From an uncultured Acidimicrobiaceae bacterium (GTDB lineage Bacteria; Actinomycetota; Acidimicrobiia; Acidimicrobiales; RAAP-2): a stretch of 46,670 bases of DNA. This document shows, piece by piece, positions 1 through 9,629 of the stretch. The DNA lies in contig CAIQOJ010000091.1 in NCBI GenBank assembly GCA_903873395.1, positions 1 to 46,670 of the forward strand, given 5' to 3'. The position numbers and the translations under genes were made by a program. How positions within the stretch are numbered: position 1 is the first letter of the stretch; every line of letters starts with the position of its first letter. The notes under the pieces were generated by a model. That model saw only the letters and a program-made list of their open reading frames with translations, was not told the origin of the DNA and searched no databases.

Positions 1-1107
1 GAGGTCGTTCAGGTCCGACGTGGCGAACCGGCCACCGTCGAGCTGCACCATGGGGCGCAGGTCGGGCGGGATGACCGGCACGGCGTCGAGGATCATGGCC
101 CGAGGGTCGTTGATCCGGTTGCCATTCTCATCGCGGCGGTTGAACGCCGTCACGATCTTGAGGCGCTTGATGGCCTTCTGTCGCCGCTGGGCCGAGAGGG
201 GCTTACGGCCGTCGGCCGCCTCCACCATCTCGCGGAGCTTGATCTCCTCGGCATCGAGGTCGATGCGGTCGATCAGCTGGGTGATCGTCTCGGCACCCAT
301 GCCGCCTTCGAAGTACTTGCCCTCGCCGAAACGGTCATCTCCGTAGCGGCTGCACAGCTCACGCCAAAGCGACTCGTCCTCGATGATCTTGCGCGAATGC
401 AGGGTCTTGAACTCGTCGAAGGCGCGTTGCGCCAGGTCGATCTCCTCCTGATAGCGCTCGCGAGCGGAGGCGATCTCCTTGTCCACCAGACGCTGGCGGG
501 CCTTGATCTCCGCGTCCTTTGCCCCACCCTTTTCCAGGTCGGCCAACTCAGTCTCTAGCGCCTTGAACCGGCGGTCGATGTCGACATCGCGCTTCTTTTC
601 GATGTCGGCGATCTCTTCGCGGAGGGCACCCTCCAGATCGGGGAGATCGGCGTGCCGCTTCTCCTCGTCGACCCAGGTAACCAAGTTCGCTGCGAAGTAG
701 ATGACCTTCTCCAGCTGCTTGGCCTTGAGCTCCTCACGGGCTTCAGTGCCCATGAGCAGGTAGGCCAGCCAGCTACGGGTACCGCGCAGGTACCAAATGT
801 GCACGACGGGTGCCGCCAACTCGACGTGGCCCATCCGCTCACGACGCACCTTCGAGCGGGTGACCTCTACGCCACAGCGCTCGCAGATGATGCCGCGGAA
901 GCGCACGCGCTTGTACTTCCCGCAATAGCACTCCCAGTCCTTAGTGGGACCGAAGATCTTCTCGCAGAAGAGGCCGTCCTTTTCGGGACGAAGCGTGCGG
1001 TAGTTGATGGTCTCCGGCTTCTTGACCTCACCGTTGGACCACCCCCGAATGGAGTCGGCCGTGGCCAACCCGATTCGCAGCTGATCGAACTCGTTGACGT
1101 CCAGCAT
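1..1107 (-). CDS. rpoC: DNA-directed RNA polymerase subunit beta' (N-terminal part, cut by window edge)
   Basis: Beta' subunit of RNA polymerase; only the first 369 codons are present and the reading frame runs off position 1. The protein starts [15 protein letters not shown]. The N-terminal zinc-binding cysteines are visible at about residues 60, 62, 75 and 78 (CYCGK...CERCG), followed by the [12 protein letters not shown] block and the start of the clamp. The ATG shares its A with the rpoB stop (TGATG), so the two subunits are probably translationally coupled. It is the last gene of the superoperon visible here. Confidence 0.98.
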   Translation of the reverse strand, partial: MLDVNEFDQLRIGLATADSIRGWSNGEVKKPETINYRTLRPEKDGLFCEKIFGPTKDWECYCGKYKRVRFRGIICERCGVEVTRSKVRRERMGHVELAAPVVHIWYLRGTRSWLAYLLMGTEAREELKAKQLEKVIYFAANLVTWVDEEKRHADLPDLEGALREEIADIEKKRDVDIDRRFKALETELADLEKGGAKDAEIKARQRLVDKEIASARERYQEEIDLAQRAFDEFKTLHSRKIIEDESLWRELCSRYGDDRFGEGKYFEGGMGAETITQLIDRIDLDAEEIKLREMVEAADGRKPLSAQRRQKAIKRLKIVTAFNRRDENGNRINDPRAMILDAVPVIPPDLRPMVQLDGGRFATSDLNDL

Positions 1108-4100
1108 CAGAATCCCCTTTCCGCAGCGCGACGGGCGTCTTCCTCATCCGACCCGCGCTCTGGTCGGCTGATGTCGATCCCGAGCTCTTCGGCCGTCCGG
1201 AAGACGTCCTCGTCGAGCTCGCGCATCTCGATTTCTTCGCCACCCGGGGCCAGGACTTCGATGTCCAAGCAGAGCGACTGCATTTCCTTGATGAGCACCT
1301 TGAAACTCTCGGGAATCCCCGGCTCGGGGATGTTCTCCCCCTTCACGATGGCCTCGTAGACCTTGACTCGGCCGAGGACGTCGTCAGACTTGATCGTCAA
1401 CAGCTCCTGGAGGGCATATGCAGCGCCAAAGGCTTCGAGCGCCCACACCTCCATCTCGCCGAATCGCTGGCCACCGAACTGGGCCTTACCGCCCAAGGGC
1501 TGCTGGGTGATCATCGAGTAGGGGCCAGTGGACCGAGCGTGGATCTTGTCGTCCACCAAGTGGTGGAGCTTCAAGATGTACACGAAGCCGACCGACACCG
1601 GGTTGTCGTAGGCATCACCGGTGCGACCGTTGTAGAGGATGGACTTGCCCTGGTCGTTGACCTGGACAGATCCGTCTTCGCCGTCGGGGGTGAGCTTCCG
1701 GAAGATCTGCTGGATCGTCGGGTGACGTCCTGCCTGATCCTCTTCGTCCCAGTGGGCACCATCGAAGACCGGGGTCGACACCCACACCGAAGGCTCCGTC
1801 CGGGGCCGCGTCTTGGTCTCGGTGCCACGAAGCGGCGGGGTGGCGAACTCGCCTGCGCCGTCCCAGCCCCAGCGAGCTGCATAGCCCAGGTGGGACTCGA
1901 GGACCTGGCCGACATTCATCCGGCTCGGAACGCCAAGGGGGTTCAAGACGATGTCGACAGGAGTGCCATCGGCCTGGTAGGGCATGTCTTCGATCGGAAG
2001 GATCTTGGAGATGACGCCCTTGTTGCCGTGACGGCCGGCCAACTTGTCGCCCTCGGAGATCTTGCGCTTCTGGGCGACGTAGACCCGGACCAACTGCTCC
2101 ACGCCCGGTGGCAACTCGTGAGCATCGTCACGGGAGAACACACGAACGTCGATGACCGTGCCTTGCTCGCCATGAGGAACCTTGAGCGAGGTGTCACGCA
2201 CCTCGCGGGCCTTCTCGCCGAAGATGGCCCGCAGAAGGCGCTCTTCGGGAGTCTGCTCGGTTTCACCCTTGGGGGTCACCTTGCCGACGAGCACGTCACC
2301 AGGTCCGACCTCGGCACCGATGCGAATGATCCCGCGCTCGTCAAGGTCGGCCAGGATCTCCTCGGAAAGGTTCGGGATGTCCCGTGTGATCTCCTCGGCA
2401 CCCAGCTTGGTGTCTCGGGCATCGACCTCATGCTCCTCGATATGGATCGAGGTGAGGACGTCGTCCTTGACCAGACGCTCGGAGAGGATGATGGCGTCTT
2501 CGTAGTTGTAGCCCTCCCACGGCATGAAGGCCACGAGGAGGTTCTTACCCAGGGCCAACTCGCCGTTGTGGGTGGCGGAACCATCTGCCAACACGTCTCC
2601 AGAGACGACCTTTTGACCCTCGTCGACCAATGCCTTCTGGTTGATGGCCGTGTTCTGGTTCGATCGGCGGAACTTGGCGAGCCGATAGGTCTTCTTGCCC
2701 AGCACCGTGCCCGCCGAGTCCTTGGCGCCAGCCTTGTATTCGACGGTGATGTGATCGGCGGACACGTCGACGACTGTCCCGTCGCCCTCAGCCATCACCA
2801 CGTCGCCGGCGTCACGGGCCGCTCGGGCCTCGACACCGGTGCCGATGTACGGAGCTTCGGACACCACGAGCGGAACGGCCTGCTTCTGCATGTTGGCGCC
2901 CATGAGGGCACGGTTGGCGTCGTCGTGCTCGACGAAGGGGATCAAGGCGGTCGACACCGAGACGATCTGCTTGGGCGAAACGTCCATGAGGTCGACCTCG
3001 GACGGCGGCACGAAGTCAATCTCCGAGGTCGTGCCGTAGGAGGTGGACACTGCCCCAACCCGCACGCCGGTACCTTGAGGCCCACGACGCACCAGGACGC
3101 GATCTTCGCTGAAGTGCCCCGTGTCATCGAGGGCGGCCGAAGCCTGGGCGATAACGTGCTCTTCTTCCTCGTCGGCAGCCAGGTAGACGATCTCCTTGGT
3201 CACCTGGCCGTTAACGACCTTGCGGTAGGGAGTCTCGATGAAGCCGTACTCGTTCACTCGGGCATAGGTGGCCAACGAGCCGATCAGACCGATGTTCGGG
3301 CCTTCCGGGGTCTCGATGGGGCACATGCGGCCGTAGTGCGACGTGTGGACGTCACGAACCTCGAAGCCGGCGCGCTCACGGGAGAGGCCACCCGGCCCGA
3401 GGGCAGACAGACGACGCTTGTGGGCCAGACCCGAGAGCGGGTTGTTTTGGTCCATGAACTGGCTGAGCTGGCTGGTTCCGAAGAACTCCTTGACCGCAGC
3501 AACCACGGGACGAATGTTGATCAGGGTCTGGGGCGTGATGGCCTCGACGTCCTGGGTGGTCATGCGCTCACGCACGACCCGCTCCATGCGGGACAGTCCA
3601 ACGCGGACCTGGTTCTGGATCAACTCACCGACCGAACGGATGCGACGGTTGGCGAAGTGGTCCTGATCGTCGATGCGGTAATGAGACTCACCGTCGGCCA
3701 TGTGCTTGGCCAGGTGAAGCATGTAGGTCGACGATGCCAAAATCTCCGACGGGCTGAGAACGCCTTGGCCGGGCGCTGGACGCTCGAGGTCGATCTTCAA
3801 GATGTCCGAGATCCGCTCGATCTCTGGGCCGAGCTTCCGGTCGAGCTTGTAGCGACCGACCCGCGTGAGGTCGTAGCGCTTGGGGTTGAAGAAGGCGTTT
3901 TCGAAGTACTGGCGGGCTGCTTCGACCGACAGTGGCTCGCCGGGGCGGGCGCGCTTGTAGATCTCGAGCAGGGCCTCTTCACGCGTCGGGGCGAGGTTCT
4001 GCTCCTTCTCCCACTGACCCTCGAGGAAGTCGAAGTGGCTGACGAAGCGCTCCAAGAATCCCTGGTCTTCGTAGCCGAGGGCACGAAGAAGCACGAAGAG

Positions 4101-4676
4101 CGACAAGCGACGCTTGCGGGCCACGCGGGTGCCGGCGGTGACGTCCTTGCCAGGCTTGGCCTCGACATCGAACTCGATCCACTCACCTCGGTAGGGGTGG
4201 ATGGTGCCGGTGAACACCGTCTTGGCATCCCGACCGGGCTGGAAGATGACACCCGGTGAGCGCACGAGCTGAGAGACGACGACGCGCTCGGTTCCGTTGA
4301 CGATGAAGGTGCCCTTGTCGGTCATGACGGGGAAGTCCCCCATGAAGACCGTCTGCTCCTTGATCTCACCGGTGAGGGCGTTCATGAACCGAGCGCGCAC
4401 GAAGACAGGCGCTGCGTAGGTCATGTCCTTTTCCTTGCACTCCTCCACCGAGAACTTCGGAGGTGGGCGCAGGTCGGGGTCCATCGGGTCGAACTCGAGC
4501 TCAAGGCTCAGCTGGCCCGTGAAGTCCTCGATCGGGCTGATGTCGCCGAATGTCTCAGCGAGTCCGCGGTCAAGGAACCACTTGAAGGAGTCCCGCTGAA
4601 TGGCCACCAGGTCTGGCAGCGGCAGAGCCTCGTCAATGTTGGCGAACGAAAAACGGTTGTTGGACCGTGTAGGCAA
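1107..4676 (-). CDS. rpoB: DNA-directed RNA polymerase subunit beta
   Basis: Beta subunit of RNA polymerase, 1189 residues, in the usual actinobacterial size range. The rifampicin-binding region lies at residues 398-433 ([19 protein letters not shown] onward). The residues equivalent to E. coli D516, H526 and S531 are the wild-type D409, H419 and S424, so sensitivity is expected on family knowledge. Further conserved blocks include [12 protein letters not shown] near the C-terminal third and the C-terminal [20 protein letters not shown]. The start is a TTG giving [11 protein letters not shown], chosen because GGGAGGAG lies about 8 bases upstream (positions 4684-4690). A promoter is predicted in the 397-bp gap before it, so it can be transcribed apart from rplJL. 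It overlaps rpoC by one base. Confidence 0.98.
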   Translation of the reverse strand: MPTRSNNRFSFANIDEALPLPDLVAIQRDSFKWFLDRGLAETFGDISPIEDFTGQLSLELEFDPMDPDLRPPPKFSVEECKEKDMTYAAPVFVRARFMNALTGEIKEQTVFMGDFPVMTDKGTFIVNGTERVVVSQLVRSPGVIFQPGRDAKTVFTGTIHPYRGEWIEFDVEAKPGKDVTAGTRVARKRRLSLFVLLRALGYEDQGFLERFVSHFDFLEGQWEKEQNLAPTREEALLEIYKRARPGEPLSVEAARQYFENAFFNPKRYDLTRVGRYKLDRKLGPEIERISDILKIDLERPAPGQGVLSPSEILASSTYMLHLAKHMADGESHYRIDDQDHFANRRIRSVGELIQNQVRVGLSRMERVVRERMTTQDVEAITPQTLINIRPVVAAVKEFFGTSQLSQFMDQNNPLSGLAHKRRLSALGPGGLSRERAGFEVRDVHTSHYGRMCPIETPEGPNIGLIGSLATYARVNEYGFIETPYRKVVNGQVTKEIVYLAADEEEEHVIAQASAALDDTGHFSEDRVLVRRGPQGTGVRVGAVSTSYGTTSEIDFVPPSEVDLMDVSPKQIVSVSTALIPFVEHDDANRALMGANMQKQAVPLVVSEAPYIGTGVEARAARDAGDVVMAEGDGTVVDVSADHITVEYKAGAKDSAGTVLGKKTYRLAKFRRSNQNTAINQKALVDEGQKVVSGDVLADGSATHNGELALGKNLLVAFMPWEGYNYEDAIILSERLVKDDVLTSIHIEEHEVDARDTKLGAEEITRDIPNLSEEILADLDERGIIRIGAEVGPGDVLVGKVTPKGETEQTPEERLLRAIFGEKAREVRDTSLKVPHGEQGTVIDVRVFSRDDAHELPPGVEQLVRVYVAQKRKISEGDKLAGRHGNKGVISKILPIEDMPYQADGTPVDIVLNPLGVPSRMNVGQVLESHLGYAARWGWDGAGEFATPPLRGTETKTRPRTEPSVWVSTPVFDGAHWDEEDQAGRHPTIQQIFRKLTPDGEDGSVQVNDQGKSILYNGRTGDAYDNPVSVGFVYILKLHHLVDDKIHARSTGPYSMITQQPLGGKAQFGGQRFGEMEVWALEAFGAAYALQELLTIKSDDVLGRVKVYEAIVKGENIPEPGIPESFKVLIKEMQSLCLDIEVLAPGGEEIEMRELDEDVFRTAEELGIDISRPERGSDEEDARRAAERGF

Positions 4677-4870
4677 GGCCTACTCCTCCCAGTTTCGAGG
4701 CGGATGGTGCAAAAGCGGGGAACTGCAGTACTGCGAACTGTCGAGCAAAATCGGCGAGGTGCGGTCAGCGTTCAACAGCCACCGCCGAAGCGGCCGTCAG
4801 GGATGTCGGGGCGCGCGTCACCCAGCGAAGAATGCTGGAGAGGCGACAGGGGCAGGCACGACAAACGGGG
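4677..4870 (-). other. rpoB 5' leader and rplL-rpoB spacer
   Basis: The whole rplL-rpoB gap (4677-5073) shows no convincing coding region on either strand. It holds the promoter listed at 4871-4899, which would give a leader of about 190 bases before the rpoB TTG. Apart from the Shine-Dalgarno I see no strong hairpin with a U-tract and no recognised riboswitch. Confidence 0.5.
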
Positions 4871-4899
4871 ATCTTATCCGTTAGCGCACAAGATCACAA
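4871..4899 (-). promoter_or_regulatory. Predicted sigma-70-type promoter for rpoB
   Basis: On the minus strand TTGTGA (4894-4899) is separated by exactly 17 bases from TAAGAT (4871-4876). This is a good match in sequence and spacing to a housekeeping promoter. Transcription would start near 4864. A promoter in the rplL-rpoB spacer is known from other bacteria; this assignment is by motif only. Confidence 0.6.
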
Positions 4900-5073
4900 C
4901 CCGCGCGGGGGAACCCTTGGGATCGGCGTCGTCAGGCTACGTGAGCCCGACGCACCAGTCAAGGATTCCGACCCCAGGGGCCGGTGCTCCCGAGCACTGT
5001 GCCCGGGCCTGCGATATGTCGCCATCTCCCGGCCCCGGACGCCTCGTGGGCGCACCGGGACCGGAGCGGCGGA

Positions 5074-5469
5074 CTACTTGAGTTCGACGGTGGCGCCGGC
5101 ACCCTCGAGCTGGGCCTTCGCCTTCTCGGCATCGTCCTTCTTGGCCTTCTCGAGCACAGGCTGAGGGGCACCGTCCACCAGATCCTTGGCCTCCTTGAGG
5201 CCCAGGCTGGTCAGGGCGCGCACCTCCTTGATGACCTGGATCTTCTTGTCGCCAGCAGCGGTGAGGATGACGTCAAACTCCGTCTGCTCCTCGCCGCCAG
5301 CGCCAGCATCGCCGCCTGCTGCGGCTGGGGCGGCAGCAGCCACAGCCACCGGGGCAGCGGCGGTCACGCCGAAGCGCTCTTCGAACTCCTTGAGGAGCTC
5401 ACTGAGCTCCAAGACGGACAGCTCGGCGATGCCGTCCAGAATCTGATCTTTTGTGAGGCTTCCAGCCAT
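5074..5469 (-). CDS. rplL: 50S ribosomal protein L7/L12
   Basis: Stalk protein L7/L12 (131 aa), present in multiple copies on L10, recruits translation GTPases. The N-terminal dimerisation helix (residues 1-35), the Ala/Gly-rich hinge (37-60) and the C-terminal factor-binding domain ([20 protein letters not shown], then [10 protein letters not shown]) are all present. The length is normal. The ATG at 5469 has AAGGAG 9 bases upstream. It lies 78 bp after rplJ in the same operon, the usual arrangement that lets the L10-L12 complex regulate both genes through the rplJ leader. Confidence 0.97.
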   Translation of the reverse strand: MAGSLTKDQILDGIAELSVLELSELLKEFEERFGVTAAAPVAVAAAAPAAAGGDAGAGGEEQTEFDVILTAAGDKKIQVIKEVRALTSLGLKEAKDLVDGAPQPVLEKAKKDDAEKAKAQLEGAGATVELK

Positions 5470-5547
5470 CGTGGTTGCTCCTTGTTCCTGTTCTTCGTTT
5501 GTGGTTCGGTCTGAGGTGATTCGATCTGCGGTGCTACGGATCTGTTG

Positions 5548-6294
5548 CTACTCGGCGGGGGTGTCGCCACCTTCGTCGGTCGACTCTGCGGGGGCCTCTC
5601 CGCTCTCCGACGGGGCCTCTGATTCAGCGGCAGGAGCCTCATCAGCGGGAGTCTCTTCTGCTGGGGCCTCTGCTTCAGCGGCAGGAGCCTCATCAGCGGG
5701 AGCCTCTTCTGCTGGGGCCTCTGCTTCAGCGGCAGGAGCCTCTTCTGCTGGGGCCTCTTCTGCTGGGGCACCGGCACGCTTCTGGTCGAGCAGCGCAGAC
5801 AAGCCGTAGGCGAGATTGCGAGGCAGCGCCTGGACGAGACCGGCCAGCTGCTGGAGCGGGGCGGCCAAGCCACCGGCCAGCTGGGCCAGCATGGTGTCTC
5901 GGGGCGGAAGGTCAGCCAGGACGTTGATGTCTGCTGCCGACATCACCGAATCACCGACAACACCGCCCTTGACGATCAAGTTCGGATTGCCCTTGGCGAA
6001 GTCGCGGAGAGCCTTGGCCACAGCGGACACGTCACCCTGCACGAAGGCAATGGCGGTGGGCCCAGTGAGCAAGTCAGACACGCCCTCTTGAGGGCCGCCA
6101 GCCACGGCCAGGCGAACCAAGGTGTTCTTGTACACCTTGTAATCGCTGCCCGCTGCGGCCAACTCGCGGCGCAGATCAGCGAGTTCGGCAACAGTCATGC
6201 CGCGGTACTCGGTCAAGACGGCGCCATCAGAAGCCTCGAGGCGTGACTTCACCTCGTCGACTACTGCGACTTTCTCCGGCCTCGGATTGTCCAT
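5548..6294 (-). CDS. rplJ: 50S ribosomal protein L10 with long acidic repeat tail
   Basis: L10 anchors the L7/L12 stalk to 23S rRNA. Residues 1-175 are an ordinary L10 (EYRGMTVAELADLRRELAAA, then GPTAIAF, then a C-terminal helix). About 70 further residues of Ala/Pro/Glu repeat (units of EAPAEEAPADEAPAAEA) follow, making 248 aa against about 165-180 for the family. The start MDNPRPEKVA is preferred to an upstream ATG because GGAGG precedes it by about 5 bases and because family members begin there. The tail is encoded by 51-bp tandem repeats. Acidic Ala-rich L10 tails occur in some actinobacteria and resemble archaeal/eukaryal P0 in composition; whether this tail has a role is unknown. Confidence 0.95.
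   Translation of the reverse strand: MDNPRPEKVAVVDEVKSRLEASDGAVLTEYRGMTVAELADLRRELAAAGSDYKVYKNTLVRLAVAGGPQEGVSDLLTGPTAIAFVQGDVSAVAKALRDFAKGNPNLIVKGGVVGDSVMSAADINVLADLPPRDTMLAQLAGGLAAPLQQLAGLVQALPRNLAYGLSALLDQKRAGAPAEEAPAEEAPAAEAEAPAEEAPADEAPAAEAEAPAEETPADEAPAAESEAPSESGEAPAESTDEGGDTPAE
5623..5772. repeat. 51-bp in-frame tandem repeats in the rplJ tail
   Basis: Near-identical units begin at 5623, 5674 and 5725 (each starting ttcagcggcaggagcctc). The third is shortened. The period of 51 bp equals 17 codons, so copy-number change would keep the frame. Confidence 0.9.
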
Positions 6295-6299
6295 CGTGC

Positions 6300-6450
6300 C
6301 TCCACCGAGCGATTCGCTCAGATTCGGGCCGTAGACACCATCGAGTGGCAACGCACGAGCAGTTGCTCGAAGCGGAACGCCTCATCAGGCGGACCCATCG
6401 GGTCCCTTCGGCGCCGGGTTAGCGGCGCACCGGAGGTCTACGGCAGTTCT
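6300..6450 (-). promoter_or_regulatory. Probable L10 leader (autoregulatory RNA)
   Basis: On the minus strand, directly before rplJ, several stems can form. GCGCCG pairs with CGGCGC (6410-6426 area), GGACCC pairs with GGGTCC around a short loop (6391-6405), and GCCT pairs with AGGC (6380-6390). The L10-(L12)4 complex binds a structured leader at this position in many bacteria. A weak -10 (TAAGGT, 6469-6474) lies upstream. I assign it by position and stems; I could not verify the T-loop and kink-turn consensus. Confidence 0.55.
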
Positions 6451-6570
6451 ATAGATCTTGGATTAATGACCTTAGCGCATCCTTGACGGCTGTGGCCAGC
6501 CTGGATTCTGAGCTTCGGTTGTCAGGTTGGTGAGGTGCGATCAGATGCGGCGACCTGATCAGTGGAACGA

Positions 6571-7293
6571 TCAGGCCGAAGCAGCCAGGGCCTCATCGTT
6601 GGCACGTGATCGAGCCGGATCGATATGGACTCCAGGGCCCATGGTCGACGAGACGGTGACCGAGCGGACATAGCGGCCCTTCGACGAGGCCGGCTTGACG
6701 CGGTGGAGTTCGTCCATGACGGCGTAGATGTTCTCCAAGAGCTGGGCTGGCTCGAACGACGCCTTGCCCACCCGGATGTGCACGTTACCCACCTTGTCGG
6801 TGCGGTACTCCACCCTGCCGCCCTTGAACTCGTTGACGGCCCGCTCGACATCGTCGGTCACGGTGCCCGTCTTCGGGTTGGGCATCAAACCACGAGGGCC
6901 GAGCACCCGGCCGAGCGTTCCGACCTGTCCCATCATGTCGGGAGTGGCGATGGCGATATCGAACTCGAGGAACCCTTCGCCCTGGACCCTGGCGACCAAG
7001 TCGTCCGCTCCCACCACATCAGCTCCGGCGGCCCGTGCTTCGGCGGCCTTCTCTCCGGCCGCGAACACGGCCACGCGGGCGGTCCGTCCTGTGCCAGCAG
7101 GCAAGGAGATGGTGCCTCGCACGATCTGGTCGGCCTTGCGGGGGTCGACTCCGAGCCGAACCGCCAACTCGACGGTCTCATCAAAGGAGGCCTTGGCCGA
7201 CGCCTTCACCATGTCGACGGCCTCGACGGCCGTGTAGAGGTGCTGGCGGTCAATCCCGGCGATGCTGGCGGTGTACTTCTTTCCCCTGGACAT
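6571..7293 (-). CDS. rplA: 50S ribosomal protein L1
   Basis: L1 stalk protein that binds 23S rRNA and its own mRNA; 240 aa, normal length. The start [16 protein letters not shown] is chosen over an upstream ATG because it matches the family N-terminus and has GGAAGAG about 6 bases before it. Recognisable blocks include the [20 protein letters not shown] segment and the signature [18 protein letters not shown]. It follows rplK by 37 bp in the same operon. Confidence 0.97.
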   Translation of the reverse strand: MSRGKKYTASIAGIDRQHLYTAVEAVDMVKASAKASFDETVELAVRLGVDPRKADQIVRGTISLPAGTGRTARVAVFAAGEKAAEARAAGADVVGADDLVARVQGEGFLEFDIAIATPDMMGQVGTLGRVLGPRGLMPNPKTGTVTDDVERAVNEFKGGRVEYRTDKVGNVHIRVGKASFEPAQLLENIYAVMDELHRVKPASSKGRYVRSVTVSSTMGPGVHIDPARSRANDEALAASA

Positions 7294-7330
7294 CAGATGC
7301 TCTTCCGTTCGTTCGTGCGGTGGTGTGCGG

Positions 7331-7759
7331 TCAGCCGGCGACGGCGATGCCCATGGAGCGGGCTGTGCCCGCCACCTGGCGCTTGGCCATCTCAAGGTCG
7401 GTCGTGTTGAGGTCAGGCAGTTTGATCTGGGCGATCTCGGCGATCTGTGCGTCTGTCACCGTTCCCACCTGGTCGCGTCCTGCGGTGGAAGCGCCCTTTT
7501 CGAGGCCGGCGGCCTGGCGAAGCAACGCAGCGGCGGGCGGGGTCTTCAGGACGAACGAGAACGTCCTGTCCTCGTAGATCGAGATCTCCACGGGAATGAT
7601 GGAGCCAGCCTGCTTCTCGGTGGCGGCGTTGTACTGCTTGACGAAATCCATCGTCTGCACGCCGTGTGGGCCTAGGGCCGTACCGACGGGAGGCGCGGGG
7701 GTTGCCCCGCCTGCGGGCAGTTGGATCTTGACGATTGCGATCGGCTTCTTGGGGGCCAT
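7331..7759 (-). CDS. rplK: 50S ribosomal protein L11
   Basis: L11 forms the base of the factor-binding site on 23S rRNA and is the target region for thiopeptide antibiotics. The 142 aa are full length, with the Pro-rich N-domain ([20 protein letters not shown]) and the C-terminal RNA-binding domain ([25 protein letters not shown]). AAGGAG lies 6 bases before the ATG. It sits 52 bp after nusG and 37 bp before rplA. Confidence 0.98.
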   Translation of the reverse strand: MAPKKPIAIVKIQLPAGGATPAPPVGTALGPHGVQTMDFVKQYNAATEKQAGSIIPVEISIYEDRTFSFVLKTPPAAALLRQAAGLEKGASTAGRDQVGTVTDAQIAEIAQIKLPDLNTTDLEMAKRQVAGTARSMGIAVAG

Positions 7760-7811
7760 GGGATCTCCTTAACAGTGGGTGGCCGGGTGGTGGTCTGCCT
7801 GCTGGCAGTGC

Positions 7812-8543
7812 CTAGAGCTTGGCCACCTGGCTGAACTCGAGCTCGACGGGGGTCTCCCGTCCGAAGATGTTGACCAGCACCTTGAGTTTGAGCTGGTCTT
7901 CGTTGATTTCTGCGACCTGTCCGGAGAAGTCGGCAAACGGCCCCTCCTTCACCCGCACGGTCTCTCCCACCTCGTGCTCCAGGCGGGTCCGCGTGCGCTT
8001 GGCCGGTGCCTCGACGCCTTCCACCTTGACGTGGAGGATGCCCTCCACCTCTTTGCGGGAGAGCGCCGTGGGCTTGGTGCCGGGACCTACGAACCCCGTG
8101 ACGCCAGGGGTGTTTCGGATGACGGCCCAACTGTCGTCGTCAAGCTCGCAGCGGCACAGCAGATAGCCGGGAAAGACCTTCTTTTGGACGACGACCTTCT
8201 TGCCGTTCTTGAACTCGGTGACGTCCTCCATCGGGATGACGACCTCGTAGATCCGGTCCTCCATGCCCATCGACACAGTCCGACTGTGCAGGTTGGACTT
8301 CACCTTGTTCTCGTACCCGGCGTAGGTGTGGACGACGAACCAGCGTCCTGGCTGGTCGTAGGGGCTGATGACGAAGGGCTCGTCATCTTCGAACTCGCCC
8401 TCCTCTTCGTCATCAATCGTCAGAGCCTCGTCAGCGACAGCCTCCTCGGAGACGGGATCGGCGACAGCCTCCTCGGGCGCCACTGCATCGAGCACGGCCT
8501 CGTCGGCATCAGGGGTGGGGGTCACGTCATTGGTCACAGTCAT
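7812..8543 (-). CDS. nusG: Transcription termination/antitermination factor NusG
   Basis: NusG binds RNA polymerase and Rho or ribosomal S10. The 243 aa have three parts: an acidic N-terminal extension (about residues 1-60, rich in Asp, Glu and Ala, typical of actinobacteria), the NGN domain beginning [17 protein letters not shown], and a C-terminal KOW domain ([17 protein letters not shown]). ATG at 8543 is used; an in-frame GTG at 8546 is equally possible and neither has a good Shine-Dalgarno. It starts 7 bases after the secE stop, so coupling is likely. Confidence 0.96.
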   Translation of the reverse strand: MTVTNDVTPTPDADEAVLDAVAPEEAVADPVSEEAVADEALTIDDEEEGEFEDDEPFVISPYDQPGRWFVVHTYAGYENKVKSNLHSRTVSMGMEDRIYEVVIPMEDVTEFKNGKKVVVQKKVFPGYLLCRCELDDDSWAVIRNTPGVTGFVGPGTKPTALSRKEVEGILHVKVEGVEAPAKRTRTRLEHEVGETVRVKEGPFADFSGQVAEINEDQLKLKVLVNIFGRETPVELEFSQVAKL

Positions 8544-8549
8544 CACCGA

Positions 8550-8843
8550 TCAGGGCTTGAAGAGCCAGAGGACGCCACGAGCGAAGGCGTAGTTGAGAAC
8601 GAAGATCAGAGCCATCAGGCTCAGAAGGGTGACCAGAGTCACCGTGGTGTAGTTGATGACTTCGGCCCGGTTCGGCCAAGCCACCTGCCGCAACTCGGAA
8701 CGGACCTCGCGGAAGAACTGCCCGAGTCGGAACGGCTCACGCTTGACAGGACTACGTGTCTGGGCAGGCTGACGCTTGGCCGCGGACTCCCCTTCGGGGT
8801 CCTGGCCTTGCCGCTCCATGGATCGCTTCTGTTCTCGGTTCAC
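8550..8843 (-). CDS. secE: Preprotein translocase subunit SecE
   Basis: Small SecYEG subunit, 97 aa. A charged N-terminal region of about 35 residues is followed by the conserved amphipathic segment EVRSELRQVAWPNRAEV and a single membrane span near residues 66-90. The start is GTG at 8843 with AAGGA 8 bases upstream. It lies between tRNA-Trp and nusG, the standard context. Confidence 0.96.
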   Translation of the reverse strand: MNREQKRSMERQGQDPEGESAAKRQPAQTRSPVKREPFRLGQFFREVRSELRQVAWPNRAEVINYTTVTLVTLLSLMALIFVLNYAFARGVLWLFKP

Positions 8844-8896
8844 GTGTTAATTCCTTCGGCCACAGCCTTCGCCACGGGTACTGCTCTAACGCAGAG

Positions 8897-8969
8897 CAGG
8901 GCAGGAGGGACTTGAACCCCCAACCGCCGGTTTTGGAGACCGGTGCTCTACCAGTTGAGCTACTGCCCT
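8897..8969 (-). tRNA. trnW: tRNA-Trp (CCA)
   Basis: Full cloverleaf: the acceptor stem AGGGCAG pairs with CTGCCCT, the anticodon loop is CTCCAAA with anticodon CCA, the T-arm is GGTTCAAGTCC, and the discriminator is G. The 3' CCA is not encoded. It lies between rpmG and secE as in many bacteria. Confidence 0.97.
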
Positions 8970-9090
8970 CTGTCGACCGCCAAGACGCGCACCCGTAGGC
9001 GCACGAAGGGACGGCCCTTAAGGCTACCACCCACGACGGGTGAGGGCCTAGGCGACGGCGGCCCGAGCTTCGGGCCGCCATGGGCTCAGG

Positions 9091-9255
9091 TCAGCGGGTC
9101 TCCTTGTGGACGGTGTGTCGGCGCTCCCAGTTGCAGAACTTCTTCATCTCGATCCGCTCACGATCGTTCACCTTGTTCTTGGTGGTGATGTAGTTGCGCC
9201 GCTTGCACTCCTCACACGCCAGGGTGACCTGGATGCGCTTTTCGTTCTTTGCCAC
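9091..9255 (-). CDS. rpmG: 50S ribosomal protein L33
   Basis: 54-aa ribosomal protein, [20 protein letters not shown] onward. The start is the GTG at 9255 with GGGAG just upstream, giving the family N-terminus. Zinc-type L33 normally has two CxxC pairs. Here the first pair is intact (C14, C17), but the second reads FCNWERRH, so C41 is kept and the expected fourth cysteine is a glutamate. Zinc binding may therefore be weakened or lost. It precedes tRNA-Trp in the operon. Confidence 0.96.
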   Translation of the reverse strand: MAKNEKRIQVTLACEECKRRNYITTKNKVNDRERIEMKKFCNWERRHTVHKETR

Positions 9256-9372
9256 GGTGACTCCCTTGTCGGACCTACGGTCCTGCCTGACCTGCGCTGC
9301 CTCGTACTGCTGACTTGCTTGACTTCTGACCTTCGATGTCTCAGGTGCCCTGCGTCCCGAGACGTGAACTAG

Positions 9373-9446
9373 TAGCGGCGGCCGGACTCGAACCGGCGAC
9401 CCCACGATTATGAGCCGTGTGCTCTAACCAACTGAGCTACGCCGCC
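9373..9446 (-). tRNA. trnM: tRNA-Met (CAT), elongator type
   Basis: The acceptor stem GGCGGCG pairs with CGCCGCT (first pair G-U). The anticodon stem-loop is CACGG CTCATAA TCGTG with anticodon CAT, and the discriminator is A. The paired first position and the absence of three G-C pairs closing the anticodon stem argue for elongator rather than initiator tRNA. CCA is not encoded. Confidence 0.95.
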
Positions 9447-9453
9447 ACGGGCG

Positions 9454-9525
9454 AGCCCCCGGTGGGGATTGAACCCACGACCCCCTCCTTACCATGGAGG
9501 TGCTCTGCCACTGAGCTACAGGGGC
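9454..9525 (-). tRNA. trnT: tRNA-Thr (GGT)
   Basis: The acceptor stem GCCCCTG pairs with CGGGGGC. The anticodon loop is ATGGTAA with anticodon GGT, the T-arm is GTGGGTTCAATCCCCAC, and the discriminator is T. CCA is not encoded. It is the first gene of the tRNA/rpmG/secE/nusG block. Confidence 0.97.
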
Positions 9526-9555
9526 CTGCGGCTCCGTAGAGCAGCAAGAGCGGAG

Positions 9556-9561
9556 AGCATA
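9556..9561 (-). promoter_or_regulatory. Predicted -10 box for the tRNA-Thr-Met-rpmG-tRNA-Trp-secE operon
   Basis: TATGCT on the minus strand, about 30 bases before the mature tRNA-Thr 5' end. No clear -35 element is visible at 17-base spacing. Confidence 0.4.
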
Positions 9562-9616
9562 CCCCTACCCAGGTGCCCTTGGACAGCCCGGGTCCGAGAA
9601 GGCCCTCGAACCTGGC

Positions 9617-9622
9617 TACCAT
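9617..9622 (+). promoter_or_regulatory. Predicted -10 box, leaderless acetyltransferase mRNA
   Basis: TACCAT ends 7 bases before the ATG at 9630 and no Shine-Dalgarno is present. Transcription would begin at the start codon. Confidence 0.5.
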
Positions 9623-9629
9623 CGCCCAG

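Noticed and set aside
1539-4259. A 906-codon open frame on the plus strand opposite rpoB
   Set aside because: It is the antisense shadow of rpoB. High-GC codon use removes stop codons on the opposite strand; the translation has no family features and no start signals.
5623-5772. Regular repeats in rplJ considered as a CRISPR-like array
   Set aside because: They are contiguous, in frame, without spacers, and encode the Ala/Pro/Glu tail.
9373-9446. tRNA with CAT anticodon as initiator tRNA
   Set aside because: The first acceptor pair can form and the anticodon stem lacks the three consecutive G-C pairs of initiators; tRNA-Ile with modified CAT is less likely given the close match to actinobacterial elongator tRNA-Met.
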